Shown here: positions 1 to 10,178 of the stretch, one piece after another
How the letters are laid out: the number at the start of each line of letters is the position of its first letter
Numbering within the stretch: the stretch's first letter is position 1
Assembly: GCF_001429185.1 (NCBI RefSeq)
Contig: NZ_LMIW01000001.1
Coordinates: forward strand, 1,285,094-1,349,093
Direction: 5' to 3'
Source: Terrabacter sp. Root85
GTDB taxonomy: Bacteria; Actinomycetota; Actinomycetes; Actinomycetales; Dermatophilaceae
Length of the DNA stretch: 64,000 nt
The notes under the pieces: generated by a model
Seen by the model: only the letters and a program-made list of their open reading frames with translations
What the model was told of the DNA's origin: nothing
Databases searched by the model: none
Translations under genes and position numbers: made by a program

Positions 1-69
1 ACCCGAGCACTACGCAGGCCTGCGGTGAACGCCGCGGCGGAGCCGTCCGGCGTGCGGGAGGATCGGGTC

Positions 70-828
70 GTGCGCCTCGACCTCAACGCCGACGTCGGGG
101 AGTCCTACGGCGCTTGGACGCTCGGCGACGACGCCGCCGTGCTCGACGTCGTGACGAGCGCCAACGTCGCGTGCGGCTTCCACGCCGGCGACCCGCTCAC
201 CCTCCGCACGACCTGCCGGTATGCCGCCGAGCGGGGTGTCGTCGTCGGCGCGCAGGTGGCCTACCGCGACCTCGTCGGCTTCGGGCGCCGCTTCATGGAC
301 GTCCCTCCGGACGAGCTGACCGCCGACATCATCTACCAGCTGGGCGCCCTCTCCGCGATCGCCCAGGTCGAGGGCACCGACGTCGCCTACGTGAAGCCGC
401 ACGGTGCCCTCTACAACGCGGTCGTCCACCACGAGGCGCAGGCCCGGGCGCTCGTCGACGCCGTCGTGGCGGTCGACACGTCGCTGCCCGTCCTCGGCCT
501 GCCCGGCAGCCTCGTGCTCGAGCTCGCGACGGACGCGGGGCTGCGCGCCGTGACCGAGGCGTTCGCCGACCGCGGGTACACCCCCGACGGGCGCCTCGTC
601 CCGCGGACCGAGCCCGGAGCCTTGCTCCACGACCCGGGGGAGGTGGCCGTCCGCGTCGTCCGGCTCGCGCAGGAGGGCCTCGTGACCGCCGTCGACGGCA
701 CCGATGTCGAGATGCGGGCCGAGTCGGTGTGCATCCACGGCGACACCCCCGGCGCGGTGGCGATGGCGCGGGCCGTGCGCGCTGCGCTCGAGCAGTCCGG
801 CGTCGAGATCCGCCCCTTCGCAGGCTGA
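70..828 (+). CDS. pxpA: 5-oxoprolinase subunit A (LamB/YcsF family)
   Basis: LamB/YcsF-family protein, the PxpA subunit of the ATP-dependent 5-oxoprolinase that opens 5-oxoproline (pyroglutamate) to glutamate in the cytoplasm. The N-terminus [14 protein letters not shown] is the family hallmark, followed by [11 protein letters not shown] and [10 protein letters not shown], which are strongly conserved metal/active-site regions. I chose the GTG at 70 because it gives the usual family N-terminus and has GGGAGGA at 56-62 seven bases upstream; an in-frame GTG at 25 would add 15 non-conserved residues. The product is 252 aa, normal for the family. Its TGA ends two bases before the GTG of the PxpB-PxpC gene, so the two are translationally linked and together supply all three subunits. 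Confidence 0.93.
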   Translation: MRLDLNADVGESYGAWTLGDDAAVLDVVTSANVACGFHAGDPLTLRTTCRYAAERGVVVGAQVAYRDLVGFGRRFMDVPPDELTADIIYQLGALSAIAQVEGTDVAYVKPHGALYNAVVHHEAQARALVDAVVAVDTSLPVLGLPGSLVLELATDAGLRAVTEAFADRGYTPDGRLVPRTEPGALLHDPGEVAVRVVRLAQEGLVTAVDGTDVEMRAESVCIHGDTPGAVAMARAVRAALEQSGVEIRPFAG

Positions 829-830
829 GC

Positions 831-2531
831 GTGGAGGCCCGGCTGCTGCCGATGGGCGGCGCAGCCCTGCTCGTCGAGGTGGCCGACACCGATGCCGCGC
901 TCGCCCTGCGTGCCCACCTGGCACCGATGGTCGAGCGTGCCGCAGGTGTCTGGGAGGCCGTCGACCACCTCGTGGCCGGGGCGCGCACCGTCCTCGTCGT
1001 GCTCCGGGACCCCGGGCGGCGGTCGGACGTCGGCCTGGCGTGCCTCGACGAGGCGACCCGCCTGACCGTGGCGGTCGCCCCGCCGACCGACGCGGCTGAG
1101 GTCGTGGTCGAGGTGCCGGTGCGCTACGGCGGGCCCGACCTCGACGAGGTCGCCCACCTCACCGGACTGACCCGCGACGAGGTCGTCCGCGCCCACACGG
1201 GCACGACGTGGCGGGTCGGGTTCGGGGGCTTCGCGCCCGGCTTCGCCTATCTCGTCGACGGCGACCCGCGCCTGCACGTGCCGCGTCGCGGCGAGCCACG
1301 CACACGTGTCCCAGCCGGATCCGTCGCTCTCGCAGGCGATTTCAGTGGCATCTACCCCCAGGACTCCCCCGGCGGGTGGCAGCTCATCGGCACGACCGAC
1401 GCCGTGCTGTGGGACGTCGACCGCGACCCGCCCGCGCTGCTCGCGCCGGGCACGTCGGTCCGTTTCGTCGACGCCGACCAGACCTCCTCGAGTGGCCCCG
1501 TGACCCCGGCCGTCCCACCCGTCACGGGGAGGGGTGGGACGACGGGGCCACTCGACTCCGGGGGGTCTCGGATGGGTGGGGCTCAGGGGACGACGGGGCC
1601 ATTCGACTCTGGGGGGTCTCGGGTGGGTGGGGACATCGGGCGGCGGGGGCTCGAGGTGCTGGCCACCGGGCCGCTCACCCTCGTCGAGGACCTCGGCCGC
1701 CCGGGTCTCGCCGACGCGGGGGTGGGCCGTTCCGGGGCGGCCGACCCGACGGCATACCTCCTCGGTCTGCGGCTCGTCGGGCACCTGCTCGCCCCCCACG
1801 AGGCGAGCGGGCCGGCGCCCGCGTCCCTCGAGGTCACCCTCGGCGGGCTCTCGGTGCGCGCCCATGGTGACCTGCTCGTCGCGCTCACCGGCGCGCCCTG
1901 CCCCGCTGACGTCGACGGACGGCCGGTCCCGCACGGCGCCCCCGTCGCGCTGGTCGACGGGGCCGTGCTCACCCTCGGGGTGCCCGCTGCCGGCCTGCGC
2001 ACGTGGCTCGCGGTGCGTGGCGGCGTCACGGTCGCGCCGGTGCTGGGCTCACGCGCGACCGACACCCTGGCGCGCGTGGGTCCGCCGCTGCCTGGCGCCG
2101 GTGACCTGCTCCCGATCGGGCCGCCACCAGCCACGTTCCCCGTCGTCGAGGTGGCACCGCAACCGAGCCTCACCGACGGCGAGGCGGTGCTCGACGTCGT
2201 GCCCGGCCCCCGTGCCGGCTGGTGCGACCTCACCGGCGTCGACGAGACCTCCTGGGCGGTCTCCTCGCGCAGCAACCGCGTAGGAATCCGCCTGGAGGGC
2301 AACGCGATCCAGCGATTGCCCGCGTATGCCGACCGCGAGCTCCCGAGCGAGGGGATGGTCCCCGGGGCGGTGCAGGTGCCACCCGGTGGCGAGCCCGTCG
2401 TCTTCCTCGCCGACCATCCGGTGACCGGCGGCTACCCCGTCGTCGCCGTGCTCACCTCACGAGCCATCGCGCTCGCCGCGCAGCTGCGCCCCGGCCAGCG
2501 GGTGCGGCTGCGGTGGTCGCGCGGGGACTGA
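831..2531 (+). CDS. pxpB-pxpC: 5-oxoprolinase subunits B and C fused (KipI-KipA type)
   Basis: A 566-aa fusion of the two other 5-oxoprolinase subunits. Residues about 1-215 are the PxpB/KipI cyclophilin-like domain ([22 protein letters not shown]). Residues about 270-560 are the PxpC/KipA biotin-dependent-carboxylase-like domain ([13 protein letters not shown] motif [17 protein letters not shown], then [10 protein letters not shown] and [15 protein letters not shown]). PxpA, B and C act together on 5-oxoproline. The GTG start lies two bases after the pxpA stop. The two domains are joined by a roughly 50-residue Gly/Ser/Pro/Thr linker that contains two near-identical copies of TTGPxDSGGSRxGG. 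At the DNA level this linker is a hairpin plus a direct repeat, so it looks like former intergenic DNA that became coding. Fusions of B and C are known; this linker origin is my inference. Confidence 0.9.
   Translation: MEARLLPMGGAALLVEVADTDAALALRAHLAPMVERAAGVWEAVDHLVAGARTVLVVLRDPGRRSDVGLACLDEATRLTVAVAPPTDAAEVVVEVPVRYGGPDLDEVAHLTGLTRDEVVRAHTGTTWRVGFGGFAPGFAYLVDGDPRLHVPRRGEPRTRVPAGSVALAGDFSGIYPQDSPGGWQLIGTTDAVLWDVDRDPPALLAPGTSVRFVDADQTSSSGPVTPAVPPVTGRGGTTGPLDSGGSRMGGAQGTTGPFDSGGSRVGGDIGRRGLEVLATGPLTLVEDLGRPGLADAGVGRSGAADPTAYLLGLRLVGHLLAPHEASGPAPASLEVTLGGLSVRAHGDLLVALTGAPCPADVDGRPVPHGAPVALVDGAVLTLGVPAAGLRTWLAVRGGVTVAPVLGSRATDTLARVGPPLPGAGDLLPIGPPPATFPVVEVAPQPSLTDGEAVLDVVPGPRAGWCDLTGVDETSWAVSSRSNRVGIRLEGNAIQRLPAYADRELPSEGMVPGAVQVPPGGEPVVFLADHPVTGGYPVVAVLTSRAIALAAQLRPGQRVRLRWSRGD
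1490..1631 (+). repeat. nested inverted repeat and direct repeat forming the PxpB-PxpC linker
   Basis: CGAGTGGCCCCGT (from about 1490) pairs with ACGGGGCCACTCG (to about 1555), and inside it CGTCCCACCC (1511-1520) pairs with GGGTGGGACG (1532-1541), giving a nested hairpin. The right half, about 46 bp at 1536-1581, is then repeated at about 1586-1631 with a few substitutions. The reading frame stays open throughout. The structure resembles the intergenic hairpins elsewhere in the window, yet here it is translated as the linker between two enzyme domains. Confidence 0.75.
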
Positions 2532-2535
2532 ACCC

Positions 2536-3684
2536 TCAGGCGCTGCGTGCCCCGGTCCCGGTGTCCGGCTCGCGCCGCACTGCGGAGCGCCAGAACGACA
2601 CCTGGTCGGCGGCCTCCGGGGCGATGACCGTTGTCGGGCGCGCGACGGGCAGGGCGGGCACCGCGGGACGCACCGGGAGGATCATCGCGACGTCCGCACC
2701 GCCCCACGCGGAGACCCCGAGCTGGACCCACCCGCCGCGTCGCGTCGCGACGTCGCGCACGAGGGACAGGCCGAGCCCGGTCTGGGAGAGGTCGTCGCGC
2801 ACGCCGTCGAGCACGCTGCTCGGGAGGTCCTGACCGGCGGCCGAGCGCAGCATGTCGGTGGTGAAGCCGCGGCCGGAGTCGGCGACCCCGATAGCGATGG
2901 CGCCGCGCATCGGGCGGGCGTAGAGGAGGACGGTGTCGTCGTCGTGCGCGGTGTAGCGCAAGGCGTTCTCGATGAGGGTGTCGAGGCAGGCCCGCAGCCG
3001 CTCGCTCGAGCACTGGAGCGTGAGCGCCGACGACTCGACCTTCCAGCTTCGCTGGGCGACGGCCGACCACCGCTCGGCCGTCTGGTGGAGCACCGAGTCG
3101 AGCTCGACCTCGGTGACCTCGAGGTCGGAGCCGACGCGCATGCTCCGCACGAGCCGCTCGCACACGCGGGTGAGCCGCGCCAGCTCCTCGTCGACGACCT
3201 GGAGGTCGGCGTGGTCCTCCCCGGGTGGCGTGCGGTCCATGAGCATCTCGAGGTAGCCGCGGGAGATCATGAGTGGCGACCGCATCTCGTGTGATGTGCG
3301 CAGCGTGAGCAGCTCACGCATCGTCGAGTCGGCGCGCTCCCGGGCCGCGTTGACCGTGAGATCTGAGAGCGCCTGCTGACGACGGCGCACGTGCCAGATC
3401 ATGAGCGCCATGAGCAACAGCATGAGCGGGATCTCGGTGGTCTCCTGCCACTCGAGGACGTCGGTCATGACGCGGTAGACGAGGATCGCGCCGGTCACGA
3501 AGGTGAAGACGCCGAGGCCGACCCACGTGGACCGCGGGCTCCACTGCTCGAGGCCGAAGCAGAGCGCGAAGGCCGCCCAGGCGATGTGGTACGGCACGGT
3601 CTCGCTGCCCGGCAGCGCGATCATCGCGGCCGAGCAGAGCGCCGCGATGACACTCCAGACGAGGACCATCCGGTGCCGTCCCAT
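2536..3684 (-). CDS. membrane sensor histidine kinase
   Basis: 382-aa two-component sensor. Four to five hydrophobic segments fill residues about 8-97 with little extracytoplasmic sequence between them, so it probably senses within or near the membrane. The dimerisation/phosphoacceptor motif TSHEMRSPL has His132. The HATPase_c domain shows the N box (LDTLIENALRYTA), G1 (GVADSGRGF) and a G2-like GLGLSLV. The ATG was chosen because it overlaps the response-regulator stop in TGATG, the expected coupling; a longer frame upstream would read antisense through the regulator gene. It converges on pxpB-pxpC, whose stop is only four bases from this one. The stimulus cannot be read from sequence; the divergent neighbour is the surface protein/cupredoxin locus. 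Confidence 0.88.
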   Translation of the reverse strand: MGRHRMVLVWSVIAALCSAAMIALPGSETVPYHIAWAAFALCFGLEQWSPRSTWVGLGVFTFVTGAILVYRVMTDVLEWQETTEIPLMLLLMALMIWHVRRRQQALSDLTVNAARERADSTMRELLTLRTSHEMRSPLMISRGYLEMLMDRTPPGEDHADLQVVDEELARLTRVCERLVRSMRVGSDLEVTEVELDSVLHQTAERWSAVAQRSWKVESSALTLQCSSERLRACLDTLIENALRYTAHDDDTVLLYARPMRGAIAIGVADSGRGFTTDMLRSAAGQDLPSSVLDGVRDDLSQTGLGLSLVRDVATRRGGWVQLGVSAWGGADVAMILPVRPAVPALPVARPTTVIAPEAADQVSFWRSAVRREPDTGTGARSA

Positions 3685-4355
3685 CAGGCGTCCTCGTAGA
3701 GCCCGTACCCGACGCCGCGCAGCGTCTCGACCGGGATGTCCTGGCCGAGCTTGGCGCGGAGCCTGCCGACGCACACCTCGACGACGTTGCTGCCCGGGTC
3801 GAAGTCGAGGTGCCAGACGTCGTGGAGCAGCTCCTCCTTGTGGCACACCTGGCCGGCGCGCCGCATGAGGTGTGCGAGCAGGCTCAGCTCGCGCTCGGTG
3901 AGGGCGGCGCTGCGCGCCCTGAACGTCGCCCGGCGGCGCCCGACGTCGAGGCGTATGCCGGCCACCTCGAGGAAGCCGTCGTCAGCGGGAGCGCGCGCCG
4001 CCCCGACGTTGCGTCGGACGCGAGCCATGAGCTCGGTCAGGCTGAACGGCTTGGACACGACGTCGACGGCCCCGCGGTCGAGCGCCTCCACCCGGGCTCC
4101 CACGTCGGTGACGCCCGACAGCACGATCACCGGCGTCGTCTGCTTGCGCTCCCTGATCGCGTTGAGCACGGCCATGCCGTTGAGCCCGGGCATCACGAGG
4201 TCGAGCACGACGAGATCGACGTCCCTCGACGCGAGCCGGTCTATCGCGGCGTTGGCCGAGGCAGCGGTCACCACCGAGTGTCCTTGGGACGACAACGACT
4301 TCGCCAGCAACGTGCGTACGCGTTCCTCGTCGTCGACCACCATGACAGTTGCCAT
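3684..4355 (-). CDS. OmpR-family response regulator
   Basis: 223-aa regulator with an N-terminal receiver (acidic D8/D9, phosphoacceptor D52 in VVLDLVMPG, conserved Lys in SKPFS) and a C-terminal winged helix (LTERELSLLAHLMRRAG, NVVEVCVGRLRAKL, VRGVGYGLY). I set the start at MATVMVVDDEE because GGGGGGA lies just upstream and the receiver begins immediately; a longer frame to 4496 would run through the intergenic repeats. It is cotranscribed with, and probably phosphorylated by, the kinase overlapping its stop. The 316 bp upstream separate it from the divergent 14-kb surface/cupredoxin locus and hold three phased ATGACAG repeats, so control of that locus is plausible. Confidence 0.9.
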   Translation of the reverse strand: MATVMVVDDEERVRTLLAKSLSSQGHSVVTAASANAAIDRLASRDVDLVVLDLVMPGLNGMAVLNAIRERKQTTPVIVLSGVTDVGARVEALDRGAVDVVSKPFSLTELMARVRRNVGAARAPADDGFLEVAGIRLDVGRRRATFRARSAALTERELSLLAHLMRRAGQVCHKEELLHDVWHLDFDPGSNVVEVCVGRLRAKLGQDIPVETLRGVGYGLYEDA

Positions 4356-4483
4356 GAAAGTCCCCCCTCCCCGATCTGTCGCCAAGTATGGATCCGAGCG
4401 TGTGACGGCGGAGTGGGAAAGGTCACAGAGCTGGGAAATCCGTGGTCGAGACCCGCATCTATCAGCGCAAATCGGGCGCCAAC

Positions 4484-4569
4484 ATGACAGGAACATGACG
4501 GCGGGCTGGCAACGGCATGACAGGTCCCTGAGCCGAGACCAACCCCGTCGATGACAGTTGCCTGAGCCG
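4484..4569. promoter_or_regulatory. three ATGACAG repeats in the divergent control region
   Basis: The 316-bp gap 4356-4671 has no gene. It contains ATGACAG at 4484, 4517 and 4551, that is, spaced 33 and 34 bp, close to three helical turns. The last two belong to longer near-identical 19-mers: ATGACAGGTCCCTGAGCCG (4517-4535) and ATGACAGTTGCCTGAGCCG (4551-4569). A fourth ATGACAG lies inside the regulator gene at 4342. Phased direct repeats between an OmpR-type regulator and a divergent operon suggest its operators. No clear -35/-10 pair was recognised. Confidence 0.5.
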
Positions 4570-4671
4570 TCGACCCATCTCCGCAGAGCGCCATGACGGC
4601 GCGTGCGACGTTCTCGGGACGACGGGCTCGCACCGAGCCCTGCAGAGCATCACGTGGGGGTTGCCGTGGAC

Positions 4672-7600
4672 ATGCCAAGGCTGCGTAGGCGTTGCGTCCC
4701 GATCATCGCCGGACTGACCGCACTCGCCATCGCGGGGGTGGCCCAGGTCGGTGGACCGCTGGCTGCAGCGGCAGCCGCGCCGAGACCGGCGGCCGCGCCC
4801 GCGGCGCCCGCCGCGGCACCGGCCGCGGCACCGGCGGTGACCACTCCGACGGGTGGACCCTGCCCGACGACGACTGCCGCGGGGAAGGGCTGCATCACCC
4901 TGACCGTCGCGAGCGCACGCTCCGTGGGCGCCGGGCCCGGCTTCATCCACAAGGGCGACCACGTCACGGCATACCAGTGGATGGTCAACGAGGACAGCAC
5001 CGGCGACCCGGGCACGGCTGACGCCCCGCTCCTCGACCGGTGCCTGCCGTCGCGGGCGCCCGGCGGCAGCACGAAGCCGGCCACCCCCCAGGCGGGCGAC
5101 CCGACCGAGCCCTATGCCGACAGCTGCCCGTGGCCGTCGGTGCGGCCCACGTCCGGATTCTCCAAGATCGTCGCGCAAGGCTCCGAGGCCGACCTCGACT
5201 CCGCGAAGGTCCTCGAGGGTCTGGCCCCCGGCAAGTACCTCATCTCCGTCACGGCCGACGGCTACAAGATCGACGGCGCGCACTTCACCGTCAAGGCGGG
5301 GCTCAAGGGCCTCGTGGACGTCGCGATGCAGCCGCTGCCCCTGCCGCTCGCCACGATCAAGATCCAGGTCTTCAACGACAACGTCCCCGCGGACGGCACC
5401 TACGAGGCCGACGCCGAGCGGGGTCTGTCCGGCTTCACCGGCAACCTCTCCGACGTCCTCGGGCCGGTGAGCACCGACTACTACGGCAACGCCCTGTGCA
5501 CCGTCTACCGGCACGATGCCGCCGGACGGATGACGTTCGGCACCGACGGCAAGCCGGTCGTCGACACGACCCGCTCCACCGGCAAGTGCACGAGCGACGC
5601 CTCGGGCGTCATCACGATCCCCAACCTCGGCCCGAACCGTTACGGCGCCACCGTCTCCCCGCCCGCCGGCCAGTCGGGCTGGGTCCAGACGACGACCCTC
5701 GAGGGCGGGCACGACCACGACATCTGGGTGCAGGAGGGCGACACCGGCCTCGACACCGAGTTCATCAAGGGCGCCGAGCCCGTGCCGGCGACGCAGTTCG
5801 GCTTCGTCCGCGTCAAGGCCATGCCCACGTCCACCGCGACCGGCGAGGTCAAGGGCGTCGCCGTCGCCGGCCTGCCCTACGTCGGTGGGCAGAACGGCCA
5901 GGTCGTCCCCGAGACCGGCTGGGCCGGGTCGAAGTACGCCGGCCCGATCGCGTCGCCGTGGGTGGCGCTCTCGGACCTCACCGGTGGGGACGCGGCCGTC
6001 TACGTCGGGCGGGGCGCGGCCAACGGCTCCTTCGACATCAAGAACGTCCCGGACGGCACCTACCAGCTGACGATCTGGGATGACGCGCAGGACTACATCC
6101 TCTGGAGCTTCAACGTCGAGGTGTCCGGCGGCGACCTCGTCGACGTCGGCAACAAGATGCTCGTCGGCTGGTTCACGCACGTGCGCGGCACCGTCTTCGT
6201 CGACGACAACGGCAACGGCAAGCGCGACCCGGGCGAGGCTCCGGTCCCCGGCTTCACGCTGACCGTCCGCGAGCGCGACAACTCGCTCATGGACCAGTAC
6301 ACGAACCTCGTCAACACCGGCGACGACGGTGTCTACGACATCAAGGAGGGCTACCCGCTCAGCAAGTGGCTCGTCCTCGAGGCGTTCAACACCCGCTACC
6401 GGACCACCGGCGTGACCTACCAGGCGGACAACGAGGACTCCCCGACGACCATCCTCGGCGGGCTCGTCGACATCGACTTCCTGCCCGTCATCGGCCTCTC
6501 GGGACGCATCGACTGGGGCGTCGAGCCGTACGCGACGAACGAGAACGGCGGCATCGCCGCCACCGTGTCCTACGACGTGACGCGCAACGAGCTCGACCCC
6601 GCCGACGCCGTGAGCGAGGACTACCAGCCGGGCATCCCCGACGTGAACGTGCACGTCTACGCCTCCGTGCCCTGCACGGCCACGACGGCCGAGGAGAAGG
6701 CGAACGCGTGCCGCCAGGGCAAGGCGATCGTGCCGCTGTCGGTGCCCAACCCGGCCCACGAGACCGACCCCACGGCCCCGGCGACCATCGCGAACGCCGA
6801 TCCCGAGCGCGGCGCGCTCGTCAAGGGCGCCGAGGTGCAGGACCAGTACCCGAGCGAGGAGTGGGCCCCGCCGCGGGGCTGCACCGCTCGCCAGTGGGAC
6901 GGCACCGAGCTGACCGACCAGCTCGCCCTGCCCGAGTCCGGGCCCGAGGCGAACAACCTCTGCGTCGAGGCGCCGATGATGGGAGTGCAGGTCGGCCCGT
7001 CCGACAGCACGCCCGGGGCAGCCGGCCAGACGGTCAACGGCAACTACGGCTTCGGAGACCTCCCCGCGGGTGACTACATCACCTCGGTCGAGATCCCGAC
7101 CGACCCGGTCGACGGCAAGCCGATGTACCAGGTCACCCGTGAGGAGGACGTCAACGTCTTCGACGGAGACAGCTACCTCTCCCAGGAGAACTTCCCGCCG
7201 ACCGTGGCCGAGGCGGCCTCCGACGGCCCCGGCACCGGCAACGACCCGCTGCCCCCGACCCAGCCCCCGTCGCAGGGAGCCGGCATCATCTCGGGCTGCG
7301 CGGGCGCGCTCCACACCGTGCGCGTCACGAACCCGGCCTTCCTCGACGGCGGCGGCAGCCCCTTCGAGGGCCAGGACCGGCCCCTGTGCGACTCCAAGCT
7401 CATCACCGTCCGCAGCGGCCAGACCGTCGCCCCGAACTTCAACCTCTACACGCCCGTCCCGATCCCCACGCACTTCTGGGGCCTGACGATCAACGACCTC
7501 GGCCTGTCCCTCGACAAGCGGAGCGCCAACTACGGCGAGGCCCAGGGCCTGCCCAACGTCCCCGTCGGCCTCTACGACTGGAGCGGACGCCTCGTCGACA

Positions 7601-10134
7601 CGACGCACACCGACTTCAACGGCTTCTACGAGGCCCTCGAGCCCTCGACCGGGACGTACAACTGCCCGGTCCCGGCCGGTCCCTGCCCGAACATGTACCG
7701 CTTCACGGGCAACGACCCCGGAGGACCGGGTGACCCGAACCCGGACTACAACCCGGCCTACCGGACGATCAGCACGAACTTCCAGGGCTGGCCCGGTCTC
7801 TACACCGTGACCGACACGGCGCCCACCCAGGCCGCCGCGACGGTGCTCGCCCCCGGGACCACCGCGTCGAACCCGGCGCGTTGCAACCTCGGCACGACGG
7901 ACCCGCAGCTGCTCGCCGTGAGCCGGCCGTATGTGCGTCCCTCGTCGGCGGCCGCCGACCGCACCGTGACCATCACGGGCACCGGCTTCGGGGCGACCCG
8001 CGGCACCGGCACCGTGACGCTGACGAACAGCGCCGGCACGAACGTCCCCGTGACAGTCGGGCCGTGGTCCGACACGAGCATCACGTTCACGGTGCCCACG
8101 CTGTTGACCACGACAGCGGGCGCCCTCAAGGTGACCGTCACCAACGGGTCGAAGCGCTCGACGTACAACGGCCTGACGGTCTGGAACCTCGGCACCCAGA
8201 CGAGTACCAGTGGCACGACCGCCACCAACCCGCGCGTCGTCGAGGTGGGGCCGGGCAAGGCGTACGGCAACGTCCAGGCCGCGCTCGAGGCGGCCACGCC
8301 GTCCTCGACGAGGCGGCACTGGCTCGTCGTCGTGTGGCCGGGCGCCGCGACCGCGCTCAACCCGCGCGGTGAGTACAACGAGAACCTCCTCGTCCACCAC
8401 CGTGTCGCCATCCAGGGCGTCGGTCCCGGCGGCTTCACGACCAACGCTGACGGCTCCCAGCGGTGGGTGCCCGGCTCGATCATCGACGGGTCCGGCTTCA
8501 GCCCTGACCTGCCCGGCGGCACGGCGTGGATCACCCGGCTCGGGACGCTGACCTACAGCGGCGAGCTCGACGTGCCCGACGCCGCGACGATCACCGTGCT
8601 CGACGACCCGGCGCGCGCCAACGTGGGCGACACGGCATACCCCGTCGCCATCGACGGGCTGCAGGTCACCGGCGGCGCCCAGTCCGACTTCCCCGGCAAC
8701 GTCAACGTGCTGACCGGCGGCGTCACGACGCCGTACGGTGCGGCCGGCGCGCTCGTCACCCAGGGCGGCGGCATCTACCTGCACAACAACAACCGCAGCG
8801 TCCGCATCACCGACAACGTCATCGTCGGCAACAGCGGCAGCTACGGCGGCGGCATCCGCGTCGGCACGCCCTACACCGGCGACAACCGCAACTACGACAC
8901 CCTCATCGCCGACAACCAGGTGCTCAACAACGGCGGGACCAACCTCGCCGGCGGCATCGGCCTCTTCACCGGCAGCGATGGCTACAAGGTCCTGCACAAC
9001 GCCATCTGCGGCAACTTCTCCGCGGAGTACGGCGGCGCGATGACGGCCTTCGGCTACATGTCGAACACGGGTGGCAACAACGGCGGCACCATCACCGGCA
9101 ACACCATCTGGTTCAACAGCTCCTACGACGAGGGTGGCGCCGTGATGCTCGCCGGCGAGCTGCCGTCGAGCCCCACCGGCCTCAGCCCCGGTACGGGCGA
9201 GGCGACGATCGACGCCAACGTCATCGACGCCAACCTCGCGAGCGACGACGGCGGCGGCATCCGACTGCTCCAGGTGGCCGGAACGCACGTCACCAAGGCC
9301 GACCCGCAGACGATCACCATCACGAACAACACCGTCACCAACAACGTGTCGGCCCACGAGGGCGGCGGCATCGCCCTCGACGACGCGCCGTTCGTCAACT
9401 TCGTCGACAACACCGTCGCGGGCAACATGACGACGGCGACCGCGGTCACCTCGGACGGTCTCCCGGCCCCGGCAGGCCTCGCGACCGGGCCGAACAGCGA
9501 CCCGCTCATGGCCAGGCTCAACAGCGGCGGCGCAGGTGCCTTCGCGATCGTCAAGGTCACCGGGCAGTCGACGTTCAGCAAGCCGGTGCTCCTCGACAAC
9601 GTCTTCAACGACAACCGCGCCGGCACCTACGTCGGCGGCTACGTCTACGGCATCGGTGGCACCCTGCCCGACGGTGCGACCAACTCGGTCGACCCCTGGG
9701 ACATGGCGGTCGTCGGCGGCCCGGGCACGCTCCACCCGGTGGGCGGTGTCATCCAGACGACGACGGGCACCGACGGCGGAGTGGGCGTCACCGTCAGTGA
9801 CACCCCCGGCTTCAAGGACCCGACGCCCGAGCTGACGGTCACCGTCCTCGCCGCACGCACCTTCCCGGCCTTCCGCGAGGCGGCCATCGTCACGGCCCTG
9901 TTGCCCCCTCGCCTGCGGGCGGACTACCACCTCTCGGGGACGGCAGCCACGGCATACGCCAAGGGCCGCGGGAAGACCTCGGTCGTCTACGGAAGCCAGA
10001 CGTTCCTGGGCATCACCGCCCAGTGGACCGCGACCGTCACCGCGGCAGCGCGCGACATCGACAACCAGGCGAGGCCGACCGGATCCGGGACTGCCGCACG
10101 GTACGACTCCGGCTCCGACCAGTACTACCCGTAA
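4672..10134 (+). CDS. giant secreted surface protein (SdrD-like, IPT/TIG and beta-helix domains)
   Basis: About 1820-aa exported protein. The N-terminus MPRLRRR plus a hydrophobic stretch and an Ala/Pro-rich segment is a Sec signal peptide. Carboxypeptidase-regulatory/SdrD-B-like modules follow, the clearest at residues about 503-565 (VDDNGNGKRDPGEAPVPGF) and about 945-1005 (PVGLYDWSGRLVDTTHTDFN). An IPT/TIG domain lies at about 1085-1170 (TVTITGTGFG). A right-handed parallel beta-helix lies at about 1190-1660, with repeats such as ITDNVIVGNSGSYGGGI and ITGNTIWFNSSYDEGGAV. No LPXTG or C-terminal anchor is seen, so it is probably released or held non-covalently. Start: ATG 4672; the GTG at 4666, five bases after a G-run, is an alternative. 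It heads the run that continues with three cupredoxin proteins and may be an extracellular scaffold (inference). Confidence 0.85.
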   Translation: MPRLRRRCVPIIAGLTALAIAGVAQVGGPLAAAAAAPRPAAAPAAPAAAPAAAPAVTTPTGGPCPTTTAAGKGCITLTVASARSVGAGPGFIHKGDHVTAYQWMVNEDSTGDPGTADAPLLDRCLPSRAPGGSTKPATPQAGDPTEPYADSCPWPSVRPTSGFSKIVAQGSEADLDSAKVLEGLAPGKYLISVTADGYKIDGAHFTVKAGLKGLVDVAMQPLPLPLATIKIQVFNDNVPADGTYEADAERGLSGFTGNLSDVLGPVSTDYYGNALCTVYRHDAAGRMTFGTDGKPVVDTTRSTGKCTSDASGVITIPNLGPNRYGATVSPPAGQSGWVQTTTLEGGHDHDIWVQEGDTGLDTEFIKGAEPVPATQFGFVRVKAMPTSTATGEVKGVAVAGLPYVGGQNGQVVPETGWAGSKYAGPIASPWVALSDLTGGDAAVYVGRGAANGSFDIKNVPDGTYQLTIWDDAQDYILWSFNVEVSGGDLVDVGNKMLVGWFTHVRGTVFVDDNGNGKRDPGEAPVPGFTLTVRERDNSLMDQYTNLVNTGDDGVYDIKEGYPLSKWLVLEAFNTRYRTTGVTYQADNEDSPTTILGGLVDIDFLPVIGLSGRIDWGVEPYATNENGGIAATVSYDVTRNELDPADAVSEDYQPGIPDVNVHVYASVPCTATTAEEKANACRQGKAIVPLSVPNPAHETDPTAPATIANADPERGALVKGAEVQDQYPSEEWAPPRGCTARQWDGTELTDQLALPESGPEANNLCVEAPMMGVQVGPSDSTPGAAGQTVNGNYGFGDLPAGDYITSVEIPTDPVDGKPMYQVTREEDVNVFDGDSYLSQENFPPTVAEAASDGPGTGNDPLPPTQPPSQGAGIISGCAGALHTVRVTNPAFLDGGGSPFEGQDRPLCDSKLITVRSGQTVAPNFNLYTPVPIPTHFWGLTINDLGLSLDKRSANYGEAQGLPNVPVGLYDWSGRLVDTTHTDFNGFYEALEPSTGTYNCPVPAGPCPNMYRFTGNDPGGPGDPNPDYNPAYRTISTNFQGWPGLYTVTDTAPTQAAATVLAPGTTASNPARCNLGTTDPQLLAVSRPYVRPSSAAADRTVTITGTGFGATRGTGTVTLTNSAGTNVPVTVGPWSDTSITFTVPTLLTTTAGALKVTVTNGSKRSTYNGLTVWNLGTQTSTSGTTATNPRVVEVGPGKAYGNVQAALEAATPSSTRRHWLVVVWPGAATALNPRGEYNENLLVHHRVAIQGVGPGGFTTNADGSQRWVPGSIIDGSGFSPDLPGGTAWITRLGTLTYSGELDVPDAATITVLDDPARANVGDTAYPVAIDGLQVTGGAQSDFPGNVNVLTGGVTTPYGAAGALVTQGGGIYLHNNNRSVRITDNVIVGNSGSYGGGIRVGTPYTGDNRNYDTLIADNQVLNNGGTNLAGGIGLFTGSDGYKVLHNAICGNFSAEYGGAMTAFGYMSNTGGNNGGTITGNTIWFNSSYDEGGAVMLAGELPSSPTGLSPGTGEATIDANVIDANLASDDGGGIRLLQVAGTHVTKADPQTITITNNTVTNNVSAHEGGGIALDDAPFVNFVDNTVAGNMTTATAVTSDGLPAPAGLATGPNSDPLMARLNSGGAGAFAIVKVTGQSTFSKPVLLDNVFNDNRAGTYVGGYVYGIGGTLPDGATNSVDPWDMAVVGGPGTLHPVGGVIQTTTGTDGGVGVTVSDTPGFKDPTPELTVTVLAARTFPAFREAAIVTALLPPRLRADYHLSGTAATAYAKGRGKTSVVYGSQTFLGITAQWTATVTAAARDIDNQARPTGSGTAARYDSGSDQYYP

Positions 10135-10178
10135 CCCCCAGTCCGGCCCCCGGGGCACCCCAGTCACTCCCACTGGAT

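Noticed and set aside
4342..4348. Fourth ATGACAG as part of the operator array
   Set aside because: It encodes residues 3-5 of the response regulator and is 142 bp from the next copy, outside the regular spacing.
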